Of a stretch of DNA of 13,068 bases, positions 1 to 9,500 are shown one piece after another (position 1 is the stretch's first letter; the number at the start of each line of letters is the position of its first letter). The notes under the pieces are model-generated. The model was not told the DNA's origin. It did no database searches and saw only the letters and a list, made by a program, of their open reading frames with translations. The stretch comes from Clostridia bacterium (lineage in GTDB: Bacteria > Bacillota > Clostridia > Christensenellales > Borkfalkiaceae), in NCBI GenBank assembly GCA_021205485.1, contig JAJPXK010000171.1:1-13068 (forward strand). Direction: 5' to 3'. The position numbers and the translations under genes are program-made.

Positions 1-1
1 C

Positions 2-253
2 GAGCTTGAATGGCATATACCGGCCTATCCGACAGATAATTGCATAGACACGACAGGCGCCGGCGACTGCTTTGCGGCCGGGTTCCTCTGGGCGCTCTCT
101 GAAAATTGGCCTGTTCCCGATTGCGGCTGTTTTGCAAACGCCGTCGCCTCATGCGCCATCGAAAAAATCGGCGCCACCGATGGAGTACAGTCATTAGACG
201 AAGCGACTTCGCGCTTTCAAGTCGTAAAAAATCTTTTAAAATCAGTAAATTGA
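2..253 (+). CDS. PfkB-family carbohydrate kinase, C-terminal fragment
   Basis: The open frame enters from the left edge and ends at TGA 251-253, giving the last 83 residues of a protein normally about 300 long. Residues 16-22 of the fragment read DTTGAGD, the PfkB signature 2 that forms the anion hole and supplies the catalytic base aspartate (last D). It is followed by CFAAGFLWAL and a helical tail typical of ribokinase/fructokinase-type enzymes. The family phosphorylates a sugar, sugar phosphate or nucleoside with ATP in the cytoplasm; the substrate cannot be told from this end. The gene converges on the ROK kinase gene with the shared terminator at 275-306 between them. The family call is secure; the specific enzyme is not. 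Confidence 0.9.
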   Translation, partial: ELEWHIPAYPTDNCIDTTGAGDCFAAGFLWALSENWPVPDCGCFANAVASCAIEKIGATDGVQSLDEATSRFQVVKNLLKSVN

Positions 254-274
254 ATATAATAAATCCTCCTTTCA

Positions 275-306
275 AAAAAGAATCCGTCGTTTGGCGGATT
301 CTTTTT
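275..306. terminator. Bidirectional intrinsic terminator
   Basis: A perfect 12-bp inverted repeat (275-286 with 295-306, 8-nt loop) has an A-run on its left flank and a T-run on its right, so it reads as a hairpin plus U-tract on either strand. It lies between the convergent PfkB (ends 253) and ROK (ends 336) genes, where it would stop both transcripts. Confidence 0.9.
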
Positions 307-335
307 CAGGATAATTTACTGTTTTTGAAACAAAT

Positions 336-1289
336 TTATACGGCATTGTATTTTTTATATTTGCGTAAAGCAATCGCCGCAGCGCCTTTCAACGCCGCAT
401 AATAGCCGAGATTAGTTTGTTCGATAGGAACATTTCTGGCAAATTCAACGGCGCATATTTCAATTTGATGACGTATTTCAGGCAATAGCAAATCAAGAGA
501 TTGCGATACGCCTCCGCCGACGAAAATACGCGGAGGATTTATAACATTCAAACCGACCGCCATAGAACGGCCGATGTATTTTCCGGCCTCACGAAAGACT
601 TCAAGGCTTGTCGGCTCGTTTTCGCGAGCAAGCAAAGACGCGCCGTAAGCGTTGACGGGGTATCCCTTATCTTTAAAAAGTTTCGCGTATTGAGGATTTT
701 CGTTTGCGAGCTGCAAAACTCTGCGGCCTATGGCCGCCCCGCTGGCGTGAGCTTCACAACACCCTTGCTGTCCGCACGGACAGGGGCGGGGATTTTCATA
801 CTCAACTTTAACGTGGCCAAGTTCACCGGAAACGCCGTTCGCGCCAGGCATATTTTCACCGTTCATGATAATGGCGGCCCCTATGCCGTTGGATATATTG
901 TACCATAAAAAGTCCTGAATCCCCGTAACATCCGCTTCTGCGATGGCGCTGGCGTTCACGTCGCAGTCGGTGGCGATAATATCAAACCCGGTACGACTGC
1001 GGTATTCCGCTATCATATCCAGATTGCGCCACCCCGTTGCGGGGGCAAGCAACAAAATTTGCTCGTTTCGCACCATGCCCGGAGGAACGACGCCGAGAGC
1101 GGATATATCCTGAAAGGAAATGCTCAGCTTTTCTGAGCATTGATGCAACATTGCGACCGTACGATCAAAGTGTTTGCGCCAATCTTTTTCATGCCCTTCG
1201 AAGCGTTCCATCGTAAGTATATCAAATTTTTCGTTTAAAATGGCAACGATTGTTTTGCTGCCGCCCATATCAATTGCGCCAATATACAT
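336..1289 (-). CDS. ROK-family sugar kinase
   Basis: A 317-residue cytoplasmic ATP-dependent kinase of the ROK family (glucokinase, fructokinase, ManNAc/GlcNAc kinase group). Visible are the N-terminal phosphate-binding motif DMGGSKT (residues 7-13), the catalytic aspartate in DVN (D110), the substrate-contacting ELGH (156-159), the zinc cluster H159/C170/C172/C177 in PCPCGQQGC, and the ATP-site glycines in FVGGG (about 266-270). There is no N-terminal helix-turn-helix, so it is an enzyme rather than a ROK repressor, and the length is normal for the enzymes. The start is supported by AAGGTG five bases upstream, which overlaps the stop codon of the TIR-NagB gene: the two are co-transcribed and probably translationally coupled. 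The NagB-like neighbour makes an amino sugar or its analogue a possible substrate, which is an inference only. Confidence 0.93.
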   Translation of the reverse strand: MYIGAIDMGGSKTIVAILNEKFDILTMERFEGHEKDWRKHFDRTVAMLHQCSEKLSISFQDISALGVVPPGMVRNEQILLLAPATGWRNLDMIAEYRSRTGFDIIATDCDVNASAIAEADVTGIQDFLWYNISNGIGAAIIMNGENMPGANGVSGELGHVKVEYENPRPCPCGQQGCCEAHASGAAIGRRVLQLANENPQYAKLFKDKGYPVNAYGASLLARENEPTSLEVFREAGKYIGRSMAVGLNVINPPRIFVGGGVSQSLDLLLPEIRHQIEICAVEFARNVPIEQTNLGYYAALKGAAAIALRKYKKYNAV

Positions 1290-1301
1290 AATTTCACCTT
1301 A
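1290..1301 (-). promoter_or_regulatory. Ribosome binding site overlapping the TIR-NagB stop codon
   Basis: On the minus strand TAA (1301-1299) runs directly into AAGGTG (1300-1295), five bases before the ROK kinase ATG. This stop/Shine-Dalgarno overlap implies termination-reinitiation coupling between the TIR-NagB protein and the kinase. Confidence 0.75.
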
Positions 1302-2597
1302 AAAAATATTCCGCTGGTCAGACGTAATCCAGTCCGCTACGGTTTTTGGATCATTTTCCTTGATTACCAGGTCGCTTAGTTCTGCTTCATTCACAATATT
1401 CTTTGTCGTCAGGATATAGGCGTTAGGGTGGTTGCGCAAAAGAGTCGCAGGCAACCCCGCGGTCATAGGACCGTTAAACATCCTGTTCAATATATTCGCT
1501 TTTTGTATATCAAATATCGGAAGCAAAAGAATTGCGGCCGACATAGCGGTGCCAAGTCCGATTGTAACTATCGATTTTGAAGGTTGATGCGGATCTATGT
1601 ATTTTTTGCTATGTTCTCCGACTTCGATAATCCGAGGCCCGTCATCTATAATTTCTTCTATGTCTGTATAGGTACCTACTTCATAGGCGAGAATTTCCCC
1701 TACGGGAGATATGGAAACAGCGTGAACGCATGGAGGGAAATCGCGCAGCAATCTCTGCGTCTGCAAAAGCGGATCGCATTCGGCATAAATTCCGCTTAAT
1801 AAATGCAGTTGGCTGTTGAGGGGACCCTTGTTCATCTCTCGCAAAGGGTCAATCAGTTTCTGATATATATGTTTTGTTCTGCTTGTATCGTGCTGCGACC
1901 ATACGCCGAAGGTTTCTGTATCCGAAACAATATACGCCTCTCCAAACGGACAGCCTTCGTATTCGTTTGCAATGCGCAGCATCGCTCTGAAAATAGCCGA
2001 AGCGCTCCGTCCTGTCGGAAGAATCACGGACGATTCGGGATTTTTTTGCGCCATGTTAAAATATACGCGCGCGGCGCATTCGGCCGCAGCTCTATCCGTA
2101 TCGAAAGCGACAATTCCTTTTGACCAAAGCTTATTTTTCGTTTTTTTGAGCGACGGCGTTTCGTCGGCCGCGGCGGAGTTTTGTTCGCTGAATTCTGCTG
2201 AAGAAGCGTCGAGCGACGCTAAATCTTCTACAAGTTTTTCCAGTGTGGTGTCGCGGGCGTCCAACCAATCAAACCATTGCGTTGATGTCAGAAAATAACT
2301 TAAATTGTTTGGCTCAACGCGTTCGATGCGCACCCAGAATACAGACTTTTTATATTTATCGGCCAAAGATAATTCCCGCTTGACCTGGATGCTGGAATCG
2401 GCTTGCGCGCAAAATAACAGAACAAGCGCTTTGCAATTTTTAATTGCGTCGTGGATGGCGTCGTCCCATTGCTGGCCCGCCCGGATATCTTTCGGGGCGT
2501 ACCATGTTTCAATCCCGTTTTTTTCCAGATATTTGGAAAGATGCGCTACAAGTTCTATTTTGCTTGAATGGTAACTGATAAAGACTTTTTTACTCAT
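1299..2597 (-). CDS. TIR domain fused to a degenerate NagB-like (glucosamine-6-phosphate deaminase) domain
   Basis: A 432-residue soluble protein with two domains. Residues 3-128 are a bacterial TIR domain: VFISYHSSK (5-13), WYAPKDIRAGQQW (32-44), LVLLFC (58-63) and VKRELSLA (72-79), where E75 falls on the catalytic glutamate of TIR NADases. A charged, Ser/Ala-rich linker follows (129-158). Residues 160-410 follow the NagB/ISOCOT order: phosphate loop LPTGRSAS (193-200), VSDTETFG (224-231, D226 near the NagB proton-transfer Asp72), the core strand at 294-308, GLGT (347-350), QK at 365-366 matching the NagB phosphate-binding lysine, and GLPATLLRNHP (381-391). By eye, the family motif GxDGHIAFNE is SPVGEILAYE (297-306): the Asp and His are replaced by V299 and E301, while the final Glu (E306) stays. 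Deaminase activity is therefore doubtful, and ligand sensing coupled to TIR-mediated NAD+ cleavage is a hypothesis. The start is supported by GAAGGGAAC immediately before ATG. It is the first gene of a pair with the ROK kinase. Confidence 0.85.
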   Translation of the reverse strand: MSKKVFISYHSSKIELVAHLSKYLEKNGIETWYAPKDIRAGQQWDDAIHDAIKNCKALVLLFCAQADSSIQVKRELSLADKYKKSVFWVRIERVEPNNLSYFLTSTQWFDWLDARDTTLEKLVEDLASLDASSAEFSEQNSAAADETPSLKKTKNKLWSKGIVAFDTDRAAAECAARVYFNMAQKNPESSVILPTGRSASAIFRAMLRIANEYEGCPFGEAYIVSDTETFGVWSQHDTSRTKHIYQKLIDPLREMNKGPLNSQLHLLSGIYAECDPLLQTQRLLRDFPPCVHAVSISPVGEILAYEVGTYTDIEEIIDDGPRIIEVGEHSKKYIDPHQPSKSIVTIGLGTAMSAAILLLPIFDIQKANILNRMFNGPMTAGLPATLLRNHPNAYILTTKNIVNEAELSDLVIKENDPKTVADWITSDQRNIF

Positions 2598-2652
2598 GTT
2601 CCCTTCCCTATCATAAGAATAGTTTTATCGTGCAAAAGATGTCTCAACATTT

Positions 2653-2675
2653 TGTGATATGTTTATTATATCACA
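2653..2675. promoter_or_regulatory. Candidate operator palindrome upstream of TIR-NagB
   Basis: TGTGATAT (2653-2660) and ATATCACA (2668-2675) are perfect 8-bp inverted arms around a 7-nt AT spacer. The site covers the probable -10 box and transcription start of the TIR-NagB/ROK operon, the geometry expected of a repressor operator. GntR- or LacI-type dimeric regulators bind sites of this size, but no regulator gene is in the window and the arms are not a recognised consensus. Confidence 0.5.
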
Positions 2676-2692
2676 TATTTCAAAAAAAGCAA
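2666..2692 (-). promoter_or_regulatory. Candidate promoter for the TIR-NagB/ROK operon
   Basis: The minus strand carries a perfect TATAAT (2671-2666), placing transcription start near 2659 and giving a leader of about 60 nt. The only -35-like hexamer is TTGCTT (2692-2687) at a short 15-bp spacing, so the promoter looks weak or activator-assisted. The HAD gene upstream shows no terminator, so read-through into this operon is also possible. Confidence 0.45.
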
Positions 2693-2752
2693 TACTTTTC
2701 TTGAATAGACGCATTCCGAAATGTTTTGATGAGAATAGTATTCTTCTGTTGC

Positions 2753-3421
2753 CTAAATTAAAGATTTCAACATGGACGAAAGCTGATAGTAGTTTTCTGC
2801 GATATGTTCAGGCGGAAGGAATTCTGACAGTCGTTCGCGTTTATACGGAGAATGAGCGATTCCTAAAAAGGCGCACCCCGCATTTTTAGCGCACAAATAA
2901 TCTGTGGAGGCGTCGCCTATAAAGACAATATCCTCAAGGCGGCAGCCGAGCCGCCCCGCGACCGTTACAAGCGGCCAGATATTCGGCTTCATCCGTTCAG
3001 GGGCCGAGCCAACCCTTCCGACGATAGAGACATTGATATCAGAATAACGCTCTGAAAGGAAAATTTTTACACATTCTTCGGAATTATTGGTAGCTATCCC
3101 TACGTTATAATTTTTACAGAGCAGAGGAAAAATCTCGTCTATGCCGCATATAGGCTCACACGTCTTTACGGCCTCTGTTTCGGCCTCGGTTAAAATTTTG
3201 TGAGCTTTGGTATAAGCGATTATTTTTTCATCGCCGCTATCAACCTGTTTTGAGATTTCTGAAAAGACATCAAAAGGATCGAGCCCCTTATCTAAGGATA
3301 TACCGAATTTTTCCATTTCGGACGCCAATCGTTCAGTTATTTTGGAAAGATTATAACGGGCGAACAATTTTACCATTGTGCCATCAAAATCAAGAACGAG
3401 ATTTGTTGACTTACCATTCAT
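2753..3421 (-). CDS. HAD-superfamily hydrolase, phosphoglycolate-phosphatase-like
   Basis: A 222-residue cytoplasmic phosphatase of HAD subfamily I with all four motifs: DFDGT (D11 nucleophile, D13 acid/base), IATNNS (T111, motif II), MKPN (K145, motif III) and IGDASTDYLCAKNAG (D170 and D174, Mg2+-binding motif IV). A helical cap lies between motifs I and II (about 20-95), as in phosphoglycolate phosphatase and beta-phosphoglucomutase relatives. It lacks the residues that would single out one substrate; a small sugar phosphate or phosphoglycolate is likely. The start is fixed by the position of motif I, but no clear Shine-Dalgarno precedes it. It has its own consensus promoter at 3461-3489 and lies 155 bp upstream of TIR-NagB on the same strand. 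Confidence 0.9.
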   Translation of the reverse strand: MNGKSTNLVLDFDGTMVKLFARYNLSKITERLASEMEKFGISLDKGLDPFDVFSEISKQVDSGDEKIIAYTKAHKILTEAETEAVKTCEPICGIDEIFPLLCKNYNVGIATNNSEECVKIFLSERYSDINVSIVGRVGSAPERMKPNIWPLVTVAGRLGCRLEDIVFIGDASTDYLCAKNAGCAFLGIAHSPYKRERLSEFLPPEHIAENYYQLSSMLKSLI

Positions 3422-3460
3422 ATTGCGGATACTTTTTTAATAGTTGATTATTTTATCATT

Positions 3461-3489
3461 ATTATATACAAATCCTGATTTAAAGTCAA
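3461..3489 (-). promoter_or_regulatory. Sigma-A-type promoter of the HAD gene
   Basis: On the minus strand TTGACT (3489-3484) and TATAAT (3466-3461) are separated by exactly 17 bp. Transcription would begin near 3454, giving a leader of about 33 nt before the ATG at 3421. This is the best promoter in the window. It also shows that the HAD gene does not depend on the giant gene upstream, for which I see no canonical terminator in 3422-3578. Confidence 0.8.
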
Positions 3490-3578
3490 TGTTCTGATTT
3501 TAATTTTTTGCCGCATTGAGGAATGCAGACCGAAAGACAATCCACCCGTATGCGGGAAGGAAAATCCACGCCAATATT

Positions 3579-6500
3579 TTAGTAAACAATGACGTTCAGG
3601 TATTCGGTGTGGTCGCCGTAGGTGAATACAAGGCGGTATGTTCCCGCTGCGGCTGAGCCGCTTATAGTCCAGCTATACCCCTGCCCCGTCGTACTCGCGG
3701 CAACGTCGCCGCTGTTCGTAAACAGGCTATCCAAAGTCACAGCCTCATACTCTCCGCCGCCATTCTTCTTCATAAGGGCAACTTCTACGCCTTCGCTGTT
3801 GTTCGTATCGCTGCAGGCGGTTTTTACGGTAAAATCAAGGGTCTCCCCCGCGGCAAGCACCTGCGAGTTAACAGTACTGCCCGTTGTCGCGGTAACGCTC
3901 AATGCGTACGTAAGATTTTCCGCTATCGTATACGACGCCGTTACGCTGCCGCTGTTCCATATGCTGCTCCAATTAATATAATTATAATAGCTTGCGTCGG
4001 GGGCCGAATACAGCGTAACCTTAAACGTGGCCGTATTCCCCGCAATGCTCATCAATGAATACAGTTCGTTGATAATATATATCGTATGCGTTCCGCTCGT
4101 CTGTACGGGTATAATAACGTAAGTTCCGCTCGCCGCTATCGTATAATATTCGCCGTTGTTTTCGTACTTAAACAACATTCCTACGGGGAAGCTCACAGCT
4201 TCATTATTGACAATCAGCTCAATTTTTATGGCGTACTCGTTTTCGGCAAGGCGGGTGTTTACGTTTGAATCATCCTCTGTAATTTTCACGTTAAGAACCG
4301 CCGTATCCAGGTCGTAGTAAGTGCCATTTGCAAACTCAGCTTCAAGAGTATAGCCGTCTCCGCTCGTTATAGTATATTCGGTAGGCTTAGGTACGGTACG
4401 CGAATATGAAGTTACGCCTTCTTTCGTAGAGGTTTGCACGAAATCCATCATATCAATGGCGTGCGAGTCGTTCGTTTCCTTATACAGATGCTGCAGTTGC
4501 ACGCGGAAGCCGCCTGTTTCAGAAGTCGCCTCTTCAAAATCGAATATAAATATCAAGTTTTCTGTAACCTGCGAGTTGGCGTTGCCGCTGCCTGAATAAA
4601 TCGCCTTATACGCCGGCGTAGTTGTAAGGTCGCCTATCGTTGTTGTACTGCTGCCCATAACATAAAAGCTGTCAAGGTTTATATATGTTGTGTCGGCGGA
4701 ACAAATATAGTAATAATACACGGGGTTATTCGCATTGGTGAGGTCTATCATTGTGATTTTAGTGCCCGCAAGTATTTTAGACTCATACGTCGTGGTAGAC
4801 TGGTCATTCATCGTCACCTTTACATTGTCAGTCGCGTCGTTATAAGAAGTATAATAGTAATAAACGCCGTTGTCGTCTTTATACACTATAAAAGTTCCTA
4901 CGCCCGTTTGCGGCTCCGCTCCGCCGTTGAATGTAAGCGTGGCCGTTATGCCCGCGCACGTTCCCGTTGTGGCGTTTATCGTCAGATAATTGCCGTCGGC
5001 GTCGGTATAATACTCAAATTCCTCTGTGCTTAAAGCCCATGTCATAGGTGTGGAAGCCGTGGAAGTAAACGCCGCGGGAATATACTTTGTCTGGTACTGA
5101 ACCGAGAATGACGAGCCCTCTGTAATAGTTATCGTATCGCTGCTTGTGTTTATGCCTGCGTAGTTTTTGCCCGTAGTCTTGTAAATGGTCTGCGTAGGAA
5201 CAAGACGCACTATATTCGCCGTGCCGCTTACAACAAGCTGGCTGGTTCCGTCAGATACGGCGTTGCCTATGACGGTACCATTCTGTTCATAAATATATAT
5301 TGTAACTTTAAACGACATTTCTTTCAGCTCGGTGGTAACCTCTGACGATTTATGAAGAACAAAAGAAATCGTGTCGTACCCGTCTGTAACAGTAATACCG
5401 TCTGGCGTAAGTATATTATCATCTAAGTCTGTCGAGCCATTGCCTGCGAGGCCATAGCAAGTGGTTGAAGCGTCTACATAAATTCCCCAGCCCGTCGCAT
5501 CGTAATACAGGAAGCCGAGGCTTGTAGAGCCTATCATTACCTCTATAGAAATCTGCTGCCCCGTCAGCCCGGTATTCGCCTGCACAAGTTCATATGTAGC
5601 GTTGTTGCCCGTCACCGCTTCGGCAAGTTTGCCTGCCGTATCTACGTCGACATCGTGCAAAACGTAATATCTTGTGGCGGTGTGCTTAGGAACGGTGCCG
5701 CTGTCGTCGTAATCGGTTACCGAGGTGCCTATATAGCCCGTAACTTCAAGCGAATAGCTTATAGTTGTGCCCTGTATATACCAATAGTAATAGGTATACG
5801 TATTGCCCGACGTATAGCCGCCTACGTCGTCCACTACGGCCATGTAATTCATTACATAATAGGTTGCACTGCTGTCGTAAGTATCGGCCTTTGTGTATAT
5901 ATAACCGTTATTTCCGTCATCAGCCCTTGTATAATAAATACCTTTTGCAAATTCTTCTGCAGTTGATATTGTGCCGACTTCGGTATAAGATTCTGAGTAG
6001 CCTGTAATACATATAAAGTCGCCGTTGCTGTTTGCAATATCGGCGTATACAAAGCCGCCGCCTTCGCCTTCCACCGCGTATAATAGCGAAAGGGTAAACA
6101 GCCCTGTCACCGCGCCGTAGCCGCCGTTTGTTGTTCTCAGCTCAAGCGAAAGTCCGTTGGCTACGCATACGGTATTTGTGTAATAGCCGTTAAATTCCTC
6201 GCCATTAATAGCGCATGTGATATATGTACTTGTTTCCGTAGGATCTGTAGAATCCAAAGCGTTAATTAAAGCGCCCGAATTATAACTGTTGGTACCGTTA
6301 TATCCGCCGTTTATAAACGTTCTTGAATTATACACGTCGCTTGAAAGATTTTCCAGATAGTTTACAATGCTGTCAAGCTTTATTGTACTGCCGTTGGTAA
6401 GGCTTAGCGTTGTAATACGGTTTATGGAATAGACCGTGCTGTCGCCCTCGGCTACAAGGTCCACAGCGCCTAGCAATACCACCTGCGAGTTGCTTAACGT

Positions 6501-9500
6501 GGCGATATCCGCTCGCTGCAGCGAGTAGAATGTTTTAAGATTGCCGCTTGTTCTGCTGCCCTTGGTAAGGTTGGTTATAACAATAGTCCTTGTACCGGTT
6601 ACAAGGCAAAGGTTGCCGTCGCCGTACACGCCGCCTTTTACAAAGTAAATTGTGGCGCCCGTACTTTGCCCCGTTATGTTAACGTAAACGTTGCCTACCG
6701 TTGTGGCGACGCTCGCGTTGGTGTTGGCGCTGTTGCCGCGTTCGCCGCCGCCGAATACGCTTCCGTCAAGCGCTATATAAGAGCTGTACTCCGACGATAT
6801 ATTTACCGTCGCCGCGGTGGCGTCAGCCGTGTACACCCTGCTCTGCGAGCCTCCGCCGAACACATTGCCCTCTATATATACATAGTCATAGCTATCATCG
6901 CCGCCTATATTCACCGCTGTTTCGCCGAACACCGTGCCCATATAGATATTATAGGTGACGCCCGTCGCGGGCACGCCGTAGCCGCCTCCGTATACGCTGC
7001 CCTTTATATGGCCGCTTTTTACCGTAACCGTAGTCGTTGCGGCGGTAGATATGGTCGCCGTATTGGTGCTTGTATTTATATCGCCTTCGCCTACCGTGCC
7101 GAGGTTTCCGCCGCCGTACACGCTACCCTTTATTACGCTGTCATAGCCCGATGTTTCTTCTATAAGGGTTTCAATTTCGCCCGAAGTCAGGCTGTTTACC
7201 GAAACAGCGCTTTCTGTAGCGGTAAATTGGTATGATAAGTCTATAGTAACGGCCGTGCTTTGCGTGACGCATGATTCTTCGCCGTAGCCCGCGCCGTAAA
7301 CGCCGCCGTTTATTGTTGTTGTATTGGCGGCAGTATCTGATATAGAAACGGCCGCAGAGCCGTAAATATCGCCGTTGTAGCCGCCTCCGTATACCGAGGC
7401 CATCTCGCCGCCCGTAACAGCGACATTTGTTGAGCTTGCCGAGGACGCCGAGCCTACGTCGCCGTCGTAACCTCCGCCGTACACGCTGCCCGTTATCACG
7501 CCAGACGAAACGGCGACCGAAGTATTTCCCGCAATATTGCCCGCGTAACCGCCGCCGTACACGCTTTCGCTCACAGTGCCGCCCGTAACAGCAACTGTAG
7601 TTGAACCAGTGACGCCGCCTTCGTACCCGCCGCCGAATACGCTGCCCGAGATTGTTCCGTTTACCGTAACGTCAGTTGAGCCGCCTACGTCGCCAGCGTA
7701 CCCGCCGCCATATACAGAGGCAGTTTCGCCGCTTACCGTAATCGTGGTGTTTCCCGCAACGTCGCCGTTTTCGCCGCCGCCGAATACCGATATATCGTCT
7801 GTACCCGTCTCCGTACCGTCTGTAACCGAAACGGTGGTATCGCCCGTAACATCGCCCTCGTAGCCGCCGCCGTACACCCTGCCGCCTACTGAAGTTGTTG
7901 AGCCGCTTACGGCAACCGTTGTATTTCCCGTAACATTGCCGTTGAGGCCGCCGCCGTAGATATTATACGCAACGCTGCCGCCCGAGAGAGTTACGCTCGC
8001 GGAATTTGCAACGTCGCCGAGATTTCCGCCGCCGTAGATACTGCCCGTAACGCTGCCGCCCGAGACGGCGACGCCCGTAGTTGTAACGCTCGCAGATGAG
8101 CCGTACCCCCCGCCGTAGATATCGCCTATAGTTCCGTTTGATACCGCAACCGTGATTGATGCGCCCGTATACGCCGCCTCATTTCCGCCGCCGTATATGG
8201 TAGATATTGTAGTTGTGCCCGCGTCTTGCGAAACGGTTACCTCAATAACGCCGCTTATATCGCCACTTGCGTTGTTTCCGCCGTAGAGGGTAGTTACCGT
8301 GGCGTCGGTAACGCTTACGCTTATTTTGCCCGTTACATCCGCCTCGTTACAGCCGCCGTAGAGGGTATCTATACTGCCGCCCGATACGCTCAAAGTAATA
8401 TCGCCCGTAACCGCTCCCTGATTGCCGCCTCCGTAAACGGTAGTTACAGTAGAGTTGCCTGTAATATTTACCGTTGTACTGCCGTAAACGGCGCCTAAAT
8501 CCGTTGCGTTAGCTGAATAGATTTTATTATTTGTCGTATCAATGCCGCTTGATTGCAGAGAGTCATCGCTGCTCCAGGTAAAGGTGCCAAGCACGGTAAG
8601 GTCAGAAAGTTTATTATAGCCTTGCGAAATAGTTACCGAAGTAGGTATATAGTTTGAATTATAAGATTCGACCGTATAAGTCCAGGCATTGCCGTCTCCG
8701 CTTTTATATACCGTTACAGTATCAGGCGTAGTCGCGCCGTCGCCGCCGCCATATACAGTACCGTTTACCGTACTGTCCACAATATTGACTATGGTATCGC
8801 CAAGCACTTTGGCGATAGAGCCGCCGCCGTACACGTCGCCATATACCAAACTGCCGTCCGTTATATTTATTTCAACATTTTCTACCGTGGCGAGCGACAG
8901 GTAGGCGTAAAAGTCGTATCTTCGGAACGCCACTGACGAAGCTGAAGCCGTTGTCCAGGTTAAATATTTGTACGAACCTATAAGTATATAGCCCGTGGAT
9001 GAATCATATACGGGGAAAGTAGGCTCCGTTGTCCAGCCAGTTGGATAATAATAGCTGTTTTCCTCGATCTCCTTTTGCGTAATAGTATGAGATTCTAATG
9101 ACGATGAAATAGTTATAGTTTGGCTTTGCCCCATTCCGCTGCCGTAAACCGAGCCGCTGCCGTTTAAGCCTACAGTCGTGCCAGACAGATTTATTGTAAC
9201 GTCGCCGCCCGTGCCTATATCGCTGGCAGTTATTCCCGTCAAATCTGTAGTATTTGCAGTTGCACTTGATAACGTACTGTTTGCATAAGTATACTGCGTA
9301 TATGTGGACGGAATTTCCTCAACATTTGCATACTGTCCGCCGCCATACACGCTGTACGTTATAGCGCAGTCAGTAAGATTAAGCGTAACGTTGCCATACG
9401 TTGTCGCAGAATAGTTCTGCCCGCCGCCGTAAACGCTGATTAGATTTGTAGCGCAGGTTGCGTTAAGAATAACATTGCCGAAAAGCCGCGACGTTCGCCC

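Noticed and set aside
106..402. A 98-codon + strand frame overlapping the PfkB end and the terminator.
   Set aside because: It lies in a different frame from the DTTGAGD motif, is Arg-rich early on and runs through the intrinsic terminator.
501..908. A 135-codon open frame antisense to the ROK kinase.
   Set aside because: The minus-strand frame carries all ROK motifs; the antisense product has none and is a shadow.
2732..2744. AGAATAGTATTCT palindrome after the HAD gene.
   Set aside because: The stem is short and AT-rich with almost no loop and no U-tract, so it is not a terminator; as an operator it is too short to call.
3513..3556. Two small hairpins (GCATT/AATGC and CCCG/CGGG) downstream of the giant gene, considered as its terminator.
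   Set aside because: Stems are only 4-5 bp and no U-run follows on the minus strand.
6666..7235. A 189-codon open frame on the + strand inside the giant gene (and similar ones at 7576-7863, 8226-8498, 5655-5966).
   Set aside because: They mirror the Gly/Val/Thr/Tyr repeat codons of the minus-strand gene, have odd Ala/Arg/Tyr- or Pro-rich composition and show no recognisable domain.
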